64,000 bases of DNA from Cydia pomonella (lineage: Eukaryota; Arthropoda; Insecta; Lepidoptera; Tortricidae): NCBI RefSeq assembly GCF_033807575.1, contig NC_084720.1, positions 18,235,570-18,299,569 of the forward strand. Direction: 5' to 3'. Below, in pieces: positions 23,291-33,583 of this stretch. The notes under the pieces are model-generated. The model worked only from the letters and a program-made list of their open reading frames with translations, made no database searches and had not been told where the DNA came from. Each line of letters opens with the position of its first letter. The stretch's first letter is position 1. The position numbers were made by a program, and so were the translations under genes.

Positions 23291-23382
23291 CGCCGGCAAC
23301 GCACTTGCAACCTCTGGTGTTGCGGGTGTCCATGGGCAATGGTAATAGCTTACCATCAGGCGATTCACCTGCACGTTAAAAA
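23291..23382 (+). repeat. RepC fragment
   Basis: 'cgccggcaacgcacttgcaa', 'ctctggtgttgcgggtgtcc', then 'taccatcaggcgattcacct'. Confidence 0.75.
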
Positions 23383-23904
23383 AAATATTTCATTAAAAAA
23401 GAACTATAATGTGACGAAGTCTCAAATGTTATTTTTTTTAGCTTTAGGTAACAAAACGACATCACACGCAACTTGCAAAGTACCTAGTTATAATTTCGAA
23501 CTCATTAATTACAAATACTCGTAAATTCTGTTCAGCTACCTAAAGTCCTTACGCGATTCCAAATTACCAAGTAGTAAAAACTATATACAAACACACTTAA
23601 ATAACAAATGCGCACTCTAAAAATTAAGGGCACTTAAACCTAACCTTAATTGCACGCAGAACTTCTTAAGAATTAAGAAGCAGTTTTTTTTACGACCCCA
23701 AAACATGATTATAAAGTAACCAAGTCAGTAACTCATACCACAAACTGTTATGGTCAATAAAAACTTCAAAAGAACCGCGTTTTACCTAAACGCGTTTTTA
23801 CATCCAGGTTTTATGGTTTAATGTTAGGATCGGACATGTGCAGGTTTGATGCGAAATAAAATATTTTCTTTATTTCAATTATGCTGCTACATAAATAATT
23901 ATTA
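23383..23904. other. Intergenic, nothing recognised
   Basis: No supported feature. Confidence 0.4.
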
Positions 23905-24300
23905 TACATGCTGCTTGTTGCCGAGAGGAAAATCCTCCGTAAGATACTGGGCCCCAAACGAAGACCGGATGGAAGCTGGACAGTCCTTAAGAACCGTGAG
24001 ATTGAAGACCTAGTGGCTGAACTTAACATCATGGGAGAAAGTAAAGCCCGCAGACTCCGTTGATTGGGCCACCTTGAGAGAATGGACGAAGATCGGAACG
24101 TAAAAAGAGCGTGGGTGGTCTAGCAGGAGGACGTCCTATCGGACGCCCTAGGTATTGCTGGAGCGACGTGGTGGAGGCGGCTGCGCGAGCTTCGAGTCGA
24201 CAATTGGCGAGAGGTCGCACAGGACTGAGAAAAGTGGCGCTGTCTTGTGTCGGAGGCCAAGTGTCATTTTGGGTCGCTGAGCCAACAGAGTAAGTAATTA
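23905..24300 (+). pseudogene. RTE-like LINE C-terminal fragment
   Basis: Broken frames align with the intact-looking tail at 39,996-40,364. AERKILRKILGPKRRPDGSW is recognisable, then EIEDLVAELNIMGESKARRL, an LRWLGHLERMDED-like part and GRPRYCWSDVVEA, separated by stops and shifts. It ends near 'aacagagtaagtaattatg', a tail also seen at 26.57 kb. Confidence 0.7.
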
Positions 24301-24690
24301 TGAAGGATTTTTTTATAGCCTGCATTGTGTCTCACTGCTGAACAAAGGCTAACCCTGTCTTCTTATGCATGCTCCCGTCAGTCGCCATAAAATGAGTCCA
24401 GGTCGTCTCGTCATCTCGTTTTTGGACTGCCTCTGCCTCGGGTGATGTGTGGTGCCCATTCGGTCGCTAAATTCGGTGCATACGTAAATCGGATGACAAT
24501 GCAATATTGTGATGACATGGAGTTGGTATGATGACAGAGACAGCAACAACGCAAACTAATTGTGTTTAGGATTGTTAGAATTGACTCAATGAAGTATTAG
24601 TTGCCTATGGAGATGGATTGTGTGAAAGAGGATATTGTGCCGACCCCACATAACGTGGGATAAGGGCAGGAGGAAGAAGAGGAAGGAAAA
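24301..24690 (+). repeat. LINE 3' UTR-like sequence
   Basis: Follows the LINE tail directly. Contains 'tgtgtctcactgctgaacaa' and ends 'ccgaccccacataacgtggg' plus 'ggaggaagaagagga', typical of RTE-type 3' ends in moths. It may belong to a second LINE inserted tail-on. Confidence 0.5.
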
Positions 24691-25699
24691 GTACAGTCAG
24701 CGATAAAAGCTTGTGCCAAAAATGAAATATTTGCCAAAAAAATATTGTTGTCTGCGAAGAACCAATATGTAAGGTTTATGACGCTAAAAATTAGCTACCG
24801 ACAAATAAAAAAATACTAAAAATGAATGCTTCCATACCTTATGTCATTAAAATTTGGATAAAACTTATTGCGCTTTAAGGTAAATTAATTATGATAAACT
24901 TAATGCTAATTGCTTTTAAATGCATTTCAAAGGACGTTAAATTGGCCACCCGCCGCTTCAAAACAGTTTTTTGTTAACTTCCGTAATTTCATATAGGTAT
25001 GTATGCAGCGTACTTAGTATTAAAAAACTCTTTTAATTGTTTATGTCAGCATTTTCTCGTTCCATATATTCCATTATCCGGTATTATTTTTTCACTTCAC
25101 ATGCTCATAAAGTTCTTTACGTCGCGTGTAAGCGGCATAAAGTTGCTTTTTATGTTCTAGCGCATATAGTAAAATCATGTATTACGACCCTTATTGACTT
25201 AGCAATAAAGTCCACAACCTCACATATAATTTGCCACTACTGCAGCTGGCGGCCCGCGCGCTCTCCTCACTCAGCCGTACGCGGGTTCCAGTACTCATTT
25301 CTTTAGCCTTGACTAAATACGGTAAAATATACTTAAATATTATTTGATATTTCTGTATATTTTCTTTGTAATCGAAGTAAAAAGCAGAGTATATAACACG
25401 GGCGTAAATGCTCATTTTATTCTCGACCTAATATTATATATCGGCTAAAATGGGTTACTTTACGCCCTTGTCGTATAATCTGCTTTTAACATTATGCATT
25501 CAATTTTGCCATGAGAATGCACGTACATAATAGATGTTATTATCATACATAATCGATATTGGCATCAGCGCATTCGGCAGAAGGCATGCAATTCAGAAAA
25601 AAGCATGCTTGCAAGGCATGACAAAACTAACGGTATGAAATATGCAATGTAAAGTGAATCCTAAATGGCTGAACAAATTCGACAATTAATCATGCATCC
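24691..25699. other. Intergenic, about 1 kb, nothing recognised
   Basis: Several short frames (25.04-25.31 plus, 25.19-25.42 minus) have no motif and no splice context. No repeat family of the window is present. Confidence 0.4.
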
Positions 25700-25935
25700 A
25701 TTGATTCTGGTTGCATGTTTGAGCCGTTTGGGGTGGAGACCCTCGGACCCTGGGGACCCGGAGCCCATTGTATATTCAGAGAGCTGGCGAAGCGTCTTAT
25801 TGATGCTACGGGTGACCAGAGGGCTGGTTCTTTCCTTGCCCAGCGAATTGGCATCGCCATACAGCGCAGTAATGCCACCAGCCTTCTGGGCACCCTACCA
25901 TCGGGCGACGAGCTAGCCCCCATTTTTTATATGTA
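25700..25935 (+). pseudogene. LINE tail 'VETLGPWGP' family, copy 2
   Basis: FGVETLGPWGPGAH, RELAKRLIDATGDQRAGSF, AQRIGIAIQRSNATSLLGTL, then a stop at the end. The tail is open, about 70 codons, without RT. Confidence 0.7.
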
Positions 25936-26235
25936 AATATATGTATTTAGATATGTTTCTTTACCTTAGTTATATTCTTTCTTAAGCTACTTATCTGTGA
26001 CTGTACAATTCAATTTAAAAGTACATTGTCTCAACCACAATGAACGCAAAAAGGATATTTCCACATGTAAACATGCCCTTAAAATGCAAATAAAACCCAA
26101 TCTATAATTATATCTACGTTAAGTCATAACCTAAACAAACACGGTCAAAGGACCCGTATAACAGTAAAATTTTACGAATACGAGTACACACAATAAGTGT
26201 ACAAATATGGCGAAAAGGCAAACGAATTTTCGTTT

Positions 26236-26296
26236 TAAGGTGACGTTCGGATTCAGACAACAGTGACTACACCAGAACCGCTGTTGAACCGAATAT
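26236..26296. repeat. Half of the 'ACGTTCGGATTC' MITE
   Basis: The arm 'gtgacgttcggattcagaca' matches the end of the complete element at 58,118-58,427 ('gtaccgttcggattcgaa'). The 27.2-kb segment 'gagaatccgaacgg' is a further arm. Confidence 0.5.
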
Positions 26297-26576
26297 AATA
26301 GGTGAGACCAAAGCACATTTTCTTCGCTGGCTTGTCCACCTCGAATGAATGGATGACGATCGGGCAGTCAAAAGGGCTTAAATACTTGGGTCGACCAACT
26401 GGACGCCTTCCTGTTGGTCATCCTAAATATCGTTGGGTGGATAGAGTGGAGGCAGATCTCCGTGAGCTCGGCGTCGGCGAAAGCTTGTGTGAATCCGCTC
26501 TGGACCAAGTAAAGTGGCGTGCTCTTGTGTTGGAGGCCAAGACTCATTTTGGGTCATCGCGCCAGCCAAGTAAGTA
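26297..26576 (+). pseudogene. RTE-like LINE C-terminal fragment
   Basis: Frame keeps KYLGRPTGRLPVGHPKYRWV, DRVEADLRELG and KWRALVLEAKTHFGS, aligning with the tail at 40.2-40.36 kb. It ends 'gccaagtaagtaatcat'. Confidence 0.72.
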
Positions 26577-26608
26577 ATCATCAGGCTACTATTTCACCAG
26601 AGATACAG

Positions 26609-26743
26609 TGCCAGGATGCGTAGCGAAGGATGTGTGTTTTAACAACCAGAATCACTTCATTTGTTTTCCTCGCTCAGCGTGTAGTGATTCTATCGGCAGT
26701 ATCGGCTCATAACAAACACATCTCTCGCAACGCATCCTCGCAC
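26609..26743. repeat. 135-bp foldback MITE
   Basis: Left arm 'gtgccaggatgcgtagcga' and 'ggatgtgtgtt' pair with the right 'aacacatctctcgcaacgc' and 'atcctcgcac'. The adjacent 26,770-26,960 contains two copies of 'ctaaatgcatc(c/g)taattggttatct' about 130 bp apart. Confidence 0.7.
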
Positions 26744-27020
26744 ATTTGCAAACTTGCAAACTAAGCTAAGGAATTCTAAATGCATCCTAATTGGTTATCT
26801 TTATGTGAAGACAAAGTTTAGCCTAAACAACCACAACTAATAAACTGTCCTTACTGCTTATTATTTGTCTTATTACCCACTTTTACCCTTTTCACTGTTA
26901 AGACAAAGAATCCTAAATGCATCGTAATTGGTTATCTCTATGGGAGGCGGAGTTTAGCTCGCTCGTAAGAATAGAGGCAATTTTTTCCGAAGTTGTTCAC
27001 CGCCAACGCACTCGATAGCA

Positions 27021-27135
27021 GTGTTGGCCGAACGTTATTAGAATTGCCCATAACCATTAAAAATTGAACCGTAAACTGTAACCGTCCGTTAAGGTTCCCG
27101 GTTCAGTTTATAATGCTTAATCGTCAATTCTAATT
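27021..27135. repeat. Foldback MITE, sister of 18.3 kb
   Basis: 'ccattaaaaattgaaccgta' with the inverse 'ggttcagtttataatg'. Flanked by GTTGGCCGAACG at the left. Confidence 0.6.
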
Positions 27136-27611
27136 GACATGTTCTAATTTTGTTAACTGTTCGATAGTACATCTCATTTACATGTCAATACAAAAAAACT
27201 TAAAAAAAACCACTGTTGCAGTAATGCTGGTGTAGTGAGAATCCGAACGGCACATTTTAAATGTAATTATACCCTGACTCATCATTTTCGTGCAAATGAT
27301 ACATATTGGATGACAGGCCGTGACATGACTGACACGAATCCGGTGCAATTAATGTCAAATAAGTTTTTTGACGGGTGTTTAAAGATGGATGCAGTTTTTG
27401 TTGCAGCATTTCGAATGCATTTTTGGGTGACTGATACGCTGTGATGGTTAAGGACGATCGCACTTTATTTTTGTTATCGAGGCGTACCTCTTTCAACGCA
27501 TTTTCCTTGCGATACAGAGAGGTCACTCGGCCGGTGCCATGAGGTCCATGCTGCAAGTCGACTTGTTAGAAGTTTATTCTCTTTGTAATTGATTTCGATT
27601 TTATTGGTATA

Positions 27612-27650
27612 TTACAATACAATACAATACAATACAATACAAATCATCTT
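27612..27650. repeat. (AATAC)n microsatellite with LINE-tail context
   Basis: Five or more 'aatac' units followed by 'aaatcatctttattgcac', the usual reverse complement of a LINE 3' terminus in Lepidoptera. Confidence 0.6.
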
Positions 27651-27734
27651 TATTGCACAACCTCTGAAAAAAAAATGTACGATAGCATGTGGCTTGGCAT
27701 GTATGTATATTTTATAGTTTGTGATATTATTTTA

Positions 27735-27977
27735 TTTCTAGGTTTAAACTTTAGTTTCAATTTTGTAGTTTTTGGCGTTGAAACTCTAGGTCCATGGGGT
27801 CCCAGCGCGCACAAGTTTTTTGGAGAAATCGCGAAACGTCTGGTTGACGTAACTGGTGACCGAAGAGCTGGCGGCTTCCTCTCACAACGTATCGTTTTAT
27901 TTTATGCGATACAAGGAGGAAATGCCGCCAGCATCCTTGGTACAATGCCTCAAGGTCCTATTTTAAATTTAAGCTAG
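27735..27977 (+). pseudogene. LINE tail 'VETLGPWGP' family, best copy
   Basis: Open frame of about 68 codons: FGVETLGPWGPSAHKFFGEI, AKRLVDVTGDRRAGGFLSQR, GGNAASILGTMPQGPIL, stop at 27,975-27,977. Sister copies lie at 20.1 (minus), 25.7 and 46.7 kb (minus). The family is a non-LTR polyprotein C-terminus; its RT core is nowhere in the window. Confidence 0.72.
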
Positions 27978-28120
27978 TTATAGTAATCATCTGTATATAT
28001 CCATTATGTATATTGTTATTGTAAATAAATACTTTTTCAGATTTTGTAATATTAAAATTTAATTAATTAGTTAATATAGATTGTTTAAGAGCTTTTTTAG
28101 TTATAAATAAATAAAAATAA

Positions 28121-28432
28121 TAAATAAATAAATATTATAGGGAAATTGTTACACAAATTGAGTAAGTCCCATGGTAACCCAAAAAGGCTTGTGTTACTCA
28201 GAAAACGATATATATGTATAATACATAAGTACTTAAATACATAGAAAACACCCAAAACTCCGGAATATTCATACTCATCACACAAATAAATGAATGAATT
28301 CTGGTAGAGAATGCCTTTTGGCATTAAGTTCGCCATTTGTACATTTTTCTTTATGTGTGCGATAAAGTTTAAATAAATAAATAAATGCCCTTACCGGGAT
28401 TTGAACCCAGAACCATCGACTTAATAGGCAAA
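28121..28432 (-). repeat. SINE-A copy with internal insertion
   Basis: Tail block at 28,150-28,190 and head (B-box reverse complement 'ggatttgaaccc') at 28,390-28,425 are separated by about 90 bp of foreign sequence ('gaatgccttttggcattaag' onward). That insert resembles the 3' end of another lepidopteran retroelement. Confidence 0.75.
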
Positions 28433-28544
28433 CAAATTTTATTAAATACATAATATTAAATTATTAAATAGATATCTTTTTCTTCTTCTCTACAACCAGC
28501 ATTTTAAGGGATAATCTGATGTTGGACATACACAATATGGTGTA

Positions 28545-28753
28545 CTGCCTTTTCGCCGAAAATTGTATTGCCGAATTTCACTTGCCAACCAACTTTTCGC
28601 AACTTTACATAATCCAACCTACCTAACGAACCTAGTCCGCAATTTTCATTTCCCAACTATGGGGTTGGGAAACGAAATGGTTGGGAAATAATTATTTGGT
28701 AAAAGTTGGTTGGCAAGTGAAAATCGGCAATACAATTTTCGGCGAAAAGGCAG
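28545..28753. repeat. 209-bp palindromic MITE
   Basis: Left arm 'ctgccttttcgccgaaaatt' onward and 'cacttgccaaccaacttt' are matched in inverse by 'aagttggttggcaagtg' and 'attttcggcgaaaaggcag'. The arms are about 60 bp, with near-complete pairing. Confidence 0.8.
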
Positions 28754-29649
28754 AGAACCACATAATATATTACAAAATATTATAAATATAAGCATAACCA
28801 AAAAATAAACCGGTCTTAAATAATGAACCGCTCTCCGTCAATTATTTTCAAAAAGGATTTTAAAAATGATTACGATCAAACCTGTGCATAAGTGGCACTT
28901 TTTGACTTAAAATTTGTACCGGAAACAATTAAATTGAGAATAAAAAATAAATTTTTGTTCAGGCACTGGAACTGCATAATTGTGAATTTGGTTGAGTTTT
29001 TTTTTACAGAAACATCGGATTATCGTACAATCTGAGCCTCTATTCCAGCACCACCATAATTCAATTAAATTGAAGTCAGGTTAAAAAAGTCATTTTCATA
29101 TTTTGCCATGGCCCAATTAAAGTAAAGAAAGACATCTGAAGCCCGATTTTGAATTAAATTTTTGTCCAGAAATGTCATTTTTGACAGCTGACAGATCATA
29201 TCCATAAAAGTTGCAGAAGAAATTAAAATCAGGACGGGCTCCTGTTCCAAAATAATCTCGTGTAAAAAATTAGAAACTAAATAGGTAAGTAGGAATAGTA
29301 TCTGCGCGACACCCAGGCTAATTTGTATGTACGCTGATATCAAATTGATATTGACGACGCCTGCGTTGTGGATACAAAATTATGGTCCCTGAATAAAATT
29401 AAATATTATTTTGCCAGTGAAGTCATTGATATTTGAATCATCTTATTTAGTTATCGTGCGTCTCGCTCATTACATGTGTACGGAGTACGAGTAAAATGCA
29501 CAATAACTAAATATATAATTATGATGTCAATGTACGTTCTAATTGACCGGACTGTCGGATACAAACAGCTTCGTCTTGTTTTAAAAACGTATGTATTCAT
29601 CAATTGCTTTAGGTAAAATATAGATTACTGTTCAATATAGAGAAAACAT
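28754..29649. other. Intergenic, unclassified
   Basis: A 92-codon minus-strand frame (29,065-29,343) has no recognisable motif. Scattered 'aattaaatt' strings suggest decayed repeat, but no family match is seen. Confidence 0.4.
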
Positions 29650-29660
29650 TCATGGCAACT

Positions 29661-29961
29661 CACTCGAAATTCTAATTAAATCTTCGAGCAACACCGGTTT
29701 CCGACACGTCGGAAAGGAGAAGCCCAAGCGATATCTTACCGTAAAAATTGTTCTACCAATTTTTTCCGAGGAAACGTGCATGCAGTCGCAGTTATAACTC
29801 AATACTCGTACATACAAAATCGAATCAGTAATGACGACACAAATACGGAATACGGTCGAGTCCCAACACGCGCAGTTCATGTCCAATTGGGCATGTGCTT
29901 CGGCAGAGGGGAAATAGTGCGAATGCCTATTCCCTTCCCGATGTTGCTCGAAGAATTAAAT
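29661..29961. repeat. Inverted-end element, ~0.3 kb
   Basis: Left end 'attaaatcttcgagcaaca' and right end 'tgttgctcgaagaattaaat' are near-perfect inverse copies about 300 bp apart. The open frames inside have no motif. It is the last repeat-like unit before the BEN gene block. Confidence 0.6.
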
Positions 29962-30782
29962 TGATTTGAATTCAAATTTTTGTATTTATAAAAGCAGCCA
30001 GAACGAATTAAATCGTTTGCTACAGAATAGACTCCATGATTTGTTTAAAGTTTTTAACCCCGGCGCTTAAATTAAACCTGTTAGATTATTTATTTGATAT
30101 ACGGACGTAGATATTCTCAATTTAAAGAATATACAAGGAAGGTTTTCCAAGTCGAAATTTTGAATTCTCGCTGGTCAAAAAACAGATTTTAGAAAATAGT
30201 ACTTACATTGTGTTGCATTAAAACTTTTCAACGGCACAGAAAAAATTATAAATCTAAAATCATTTTCCTCACTGCGCGCTTACAAAGATAATGATATTCA
30301 ATGTACAACTGATAATTGATCATTATGATTCAAATGAAAAAATTGTGGTTTTACCTACAAGTTTTTAGCTTTGCTTTGACTGACAACCAATTTCTAAAGA
30401 TAAAGACAATTTCAATCATAATATAAATATAGTCCGCTTCCTAAAGTTGCTCGCTCTGTTCAGGACCATTCTCTTATCCCGCCTTGCTTATTGCGTGACT
30501 TGGATGCACGGTAGATTTAGCGCATCTCTATACGCGATTGAATAGCTGAAACTCTTCATCTCGATTGGTCATTTACGCTCAGAGTAGGAGAATATCCTGT
30601 CAACTACAAAGAGCGTATCCTGATCACTTAAGGGAACTTCGACTGTAGCTCCAGAACAAAATCTGACAGGCTATTTCTGCTATAGTATATAATATATACT
30701 CTTAGGTATTCTATGCCAGTTTTATTTCAAATGCGATTCGAATCAGTTGTCGTGCACTTTATAGCATTTCTTTAGTTGATAG
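29962..30782. other. Left flank of the BEN gene block
   Basis: No repeat of the window's families is seen. From about 30,420 the sequence becomes less AT-rich, and 'gctatagtatataatatat' at about 30,681 could be a TATA region for the gene(s) to the right. The exact left limit of the block cannot be placed by eye. Confidence 0.4.
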
Positions 30783-31106
30783 TTAAGTATCCAAGTTTAC
30801 CATAAGTTTCATAAGGTAAACAGCAACTTCCACCCATTTCCAAGCAATTTGTTTGAATTGAGTCACCAGACACATAAAAATAATGAGTCCATCCAATCAC
30901 AATTTGTTGAAGTACATTCAATTAGATTAAATGTCATTGGAGTAGAAACACACTTGGCGACATGTGACATTGAAAATCGTCCAAATGATATTGATTACGT
31001 TGTATATGTTGAGATAAGCGTTGCATATATCAAAACACTGGAACACAGCAAGTATCAAAAGATCGAGCAATGCTCCTTCATTATAAATTATCGTTCACAG
31101 TATTGA
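30783..31106 (+). CDS. Exon-like frame, unidentified
   Basis: The frame is open from after a TAG at 30,780-30,782 to the TGA at 31,104-31,106, with no ATG near its start, so if real it is a downstream exon. The C-terminal half is protein-like (IGVETHLATCDIENRPNDID, YVVYVEISVAYIK). A CAG at about 30,820-30,822 after 'aaggtaaa' is a weak possible acceptor. I do not recognise the family. It lies just upstream of the four-exon gene and could be part of an upstream paralogue or its remnant. Confidence 0.3.
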   Translation, partial: LSIQVYHKFHKVNSNFHPFPSNLFELSHQTHKNNESIQSQFVEVHSIRLNVIGVETHLATCDIENRPNDIDYVVYVEISVAYIKTLEHSKYQKIEQCSFIINYRSQY

Positions 31107-31196
31107 CATTGTGAGCTAAAGTTAAATGGTTTGAAATAATTAAGAGTTAGTCTTTCGCTACGAGGTGTCCTGAGCGCTTGGTTTCACAGAGCGAAA

Positions 31197-31988
31197 ATGG
31201 GAAAGTGCTCTACTTCAAAATTTGTACAGTTATCTAAGAGGATTTTTGTGCCTAACCAGTGGCCTATCAGAGGAATAGAGGCATTTCTTCTAAAATTAGC
31301 TCAAGCAGTTATTGATGATGTTACTTCCGACCGATTTGTCGTTTTTCAAGTGCATAATATACCTACAGTGTTGGTGCGAGATGAAGGAAAGCACGAAATT
31401 CGTTACGTCTTCGAAATAATTTCCAAACCGTAAGTATTTGTTGCAATGCTAAGATTGAATTCGATGGACATTGGATGTTTCAATGGTGGCTGTCATTGCA
31501 GATGGCAGATCGATGCATATGTAATTGATGTCGTGTTTGAAGAAAATGATATGTTATCTAATTCCATGGAATCAGATGATTCAACTTCAGACGAAGTTTC
31601 GTCAGATGAATACATCATAGTTACCCGTCAGAGCAAGAACAAAACAACTTACCATTTGATAGCGGCTGAAGAAGAGTAAGTTGATATATTTCTGTGCCGG
31701 CTGTTCAATTTATAAATTTACTAAACTACTTTTATATTTTTAGTGTACGAGCAGTCAGCCCTGAAAAAAGAATAGATTTTGAAACGCAAAAACATTCGGC
31801 TCGACGTGCTAAAAGGTACCGTAGTATTTTATTCAAACCTTGATGTTTGAAAACTGTTTCTTCTTAAGATTCATCACGTTGTTTGTTCCAGGCGAGCGAC
31901 GGGGTATGATTCCCTGCTTTTTCTCGCGGCTATGGCGATAGCTGGTTTAACTTACGCAATAGTAATGAATATAATCTCATCCGATTAA
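31197..31988 (+). CDS. Four-exon gene, tail-anchored-like 191-aa protein
   Basis: Exons are 31,197-31,429, 31,502-31,675, 31,744-31,815 and 31,892-31,988. Every intron starts GTAAGT, GTAAGT or GTACCG and ends in AG, and the frame stays open across all three junctions to a TAA. The start is the first ATG, eight bases after a 'tttcacag' acceptor-like site, so a 5'-UTR intron is likely. The protein has a globular N-terminal part (about 1-95), an acidic serine-rich stretch (about 99-114, ESDDSTSDEVSSDE), a basic patch (156-162, RRAKRRA) and a hydrophobic C-terminal segment (about 168-188, LLFLAAMAIAGLTYAIVMNI). That layout fits a tail-anchored or single-pass membrane protein. The family is unknown to me. 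Poly(A) signal AATAAA at 32,021-32,026. It is convergent with the minus-strand gene at 32,227. Confidence 0.75.
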
Positions 31989-32020
31989 TGTAACGGAAGT
32001 TTGTGTCTTGAGATTTGAAA

Positions 32021-32026
32021 AATAAA
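32021..32026 (+). terminator. Poly(A) signal of the four-exon gene
   Basis: AATAAA 33 bp after the stop codon. The reverse-strand signal of the convergent gene lies only about 20 bp further on. Confidence 0.65.
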
Positions 32027-32046
32027 ACAACTTAAATAACTGCAAA

Positions 32047-32052
32047 TTTATT
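32047..32052 (-). terminator. Poly(A) signal of the minus-strand gene
   Basis: TTTATT on the plus strand is AATAAA on the minus strand, about 175 bp beyond the TAA at 32,227-32,229. Confidence 0.45.
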
Positions 32053-32226
32053 GATAATCAAAAACAATATTCGTCTGCCGTTCCGTCGCTCTTAGCCTAG
32101 AATTGACATTCAATTGCGGGTCAAGTTCAATAGCAACTGGCAACTATAATTCGAAACAAAACTCCATTGTACTGACTAGAGAAGAAATCGAAAATTCAAA
32201 CCAAATAGTTATCCAGCTTTTGTTTC

Positions 32227-32549
32227 TTATGTGCACAAAGTCAGATACATCATAAAATATTTATCATCCGGTTCGAGGCTATAGTCTTCACACCGGCGAA
32301 ACCAAAGTACATCACTGTGGAAAACCATCACAGTTACTAATCCATCGATTTCCACGGTTGTACCGACAAAAGTTCCACAAGAATTCCATTGATTCAGAAT
32401 ATCATTATGCAAAATGATCTCCAGTAGGGCTTGCGAATAATTTTGCCACTCTTCTGGTAACATGCACACATAAGTGGTTTCCATATCAGACACTTTTAAC
32501 TTTACAAAACTGTTCAAACTGTTAATGAATAAGTACACGCGACTGATCG
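32227..32549 (-). CDS. Unidentified minus-strand gene, last exon
   Basis: Read on the minus strand, a good acceptor (polypyrimidine then TTTCCACAG, 32,550-32,558) opens a frame that runs to TAA at 32,227-32,229, giving about 107 residues. If translation instead begins in this exon, the first ATG is at 32,484-32,482, giving 85 residues. Recognisable local features are LPEEWQNYSQALLEIILHND and a Trp/Cys-rich stretch (DVLWFRRCEDYSLEPDD). An upstream exon should lie between 32,560 and about 32,880 but cannot be fixed by eye. The spacing implies a divergent promoter shared with the gene at 33,127. No family recognised. Confidence 0.55.
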
Positions 32550-32919
32550 CTGTGGAAATTGAAAGCCAAGTAATAGACGGGAGTGCTATTGATGATATTG
32601 AATGGTAGTTTATTCTAGACTGTACAATTTGCCTAGCTCAAAGAGAATTATGCTAATCTGTTTGATGAGAGAGGAACAAAGAGCTCAGTGCTTTAAATAA
32701 CTTGACCTAAAAACTTGTCCCAAACCCACGTCACATGAATGAATTGATACTAAACTGTTTCCATATTAATCCTGTTTTTCATGACCCGCTTATCGTGATA
32801 TATGACCTTTGACATATGCCTTGTTATTCTGTTCACGAAATTAATTCCGTTTATTAGCCAATGACGAAGTAGAGCACGAAGCACGACGAAATATCGCTCT
32901 GTCTTTTTCACCCTTCTCA

Positions 32920-32926
32920 TATATAA
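32920..32926 (+). promoter_or_regulatory. TATA box of the short BEN-related gene
   Basis: TATATAA about 200 bp upstream of the ATG at 33,127. The downstream text 'tattctcctacattggtgg' resembles 'tatttcctctatctggtgg' at the matching position of the BEN gene, so the core promoter and 5' UTR appear to be duplicated together. Confidence 0.55.
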
Positions 32927-33126
32927 TTAATAGCAAAACCACTATCAAAGCAGTTATTCTCCTACATTGGTGGAAACAAGTCATTGCGTCGGGAGTAAGG
33001 ATTGTCATCTAAAGAATAAGCTCATTAATGTTCACGAAATGGTAATTTGAAAAGGTAATATGCAGAATTTTTAGTATATTTCAATATTCTTTTCGTTTTA
33101 CTAATCAATATTTTTGTTTACAGAGT

Positions 33127-33472
33127 ATGGATGTGACGGAAAAACAATTTTGTGTTGTTAAATTTCGAGAAATGCTTTTCTTGGACACCGATAAATACCA
33201 ATTAGTACCATCCACGTGGATTCTATCGGTTTCAGAAAAGGAAGCGATGATAGCCTTTCCATTAATGAACCAAAAAAAACTTTTAAATTTGGTACAAAAA
33301 AGCGTACCACCTAGTCACAAGTGGTTGAATTTTCCTGCTAGTATTGAATATGCATGTGGTGAGTATGTTACATCATTTTCAAAATTTTAAGATGTAAATA
33401 AAATGCTAATATGTTAATTTTTTTTCAGATGACTTCGAACAGGCAACACTTGCTTTAGATTTGTTACAATAA
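33127..33472 (+). CDS. Short paralogue of the BEN gene, N-terminal domain only
   Basis: Coding exons 33,127-33,358 and 33,429-33,472 join through a GTGAGT...TTTTTTTTCAG intron to give 91 residues. The ATG follows a 5'-UTR intron (donor AAAAG|GTAATA at 33,055; acceptor TTTACAG ending at 33,123). The protein matches the N-terminal domain of the neighbouring BEN protein in layout: FCVVKF, VPSTWI (there IPFSWM), AFPL (there IKYP), a W-x-x-F/I-x-A step and a helical end (FEQATLALDLLQ). This N-terminal module is found in insect proteins together with BEN or DUF4806 domains. It stops before any BEN domain and has its own poly(A) signal, so it is a free-standing short protein. It might bind partners of the full-length protein; that is inference. 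Confidence 0.7.
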
Positions 33473-33577
33473 TAGCTGCTAGATTTTACGATTTAGTTAT
33501 TAAGTATAAAGTAAAATGCTTCAATGTAGAAGAGGTTTTTGTTTACATGGTTTATATGCAATTATTTAATTTATTAA

Positions 33578-33583
33578 AATAAA
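33578..33583 (+). terminator. Poly(A) signal
   Basis: AATAAA about 105 bp after the stop of the 91-residue gene. Confidence 0.55.

Noticed and set aside
27235..27556. Overlapping frames on both strands (69 and 99 codons)
   Set aside because: No motif, starts that are not ATG, and flanking MITE arms; treated as chance frames.
29065..29343. 92-codon minus-strand frame
   Set aside because: No motif, no splice sites in useful positions and no paralogue in the gene block.
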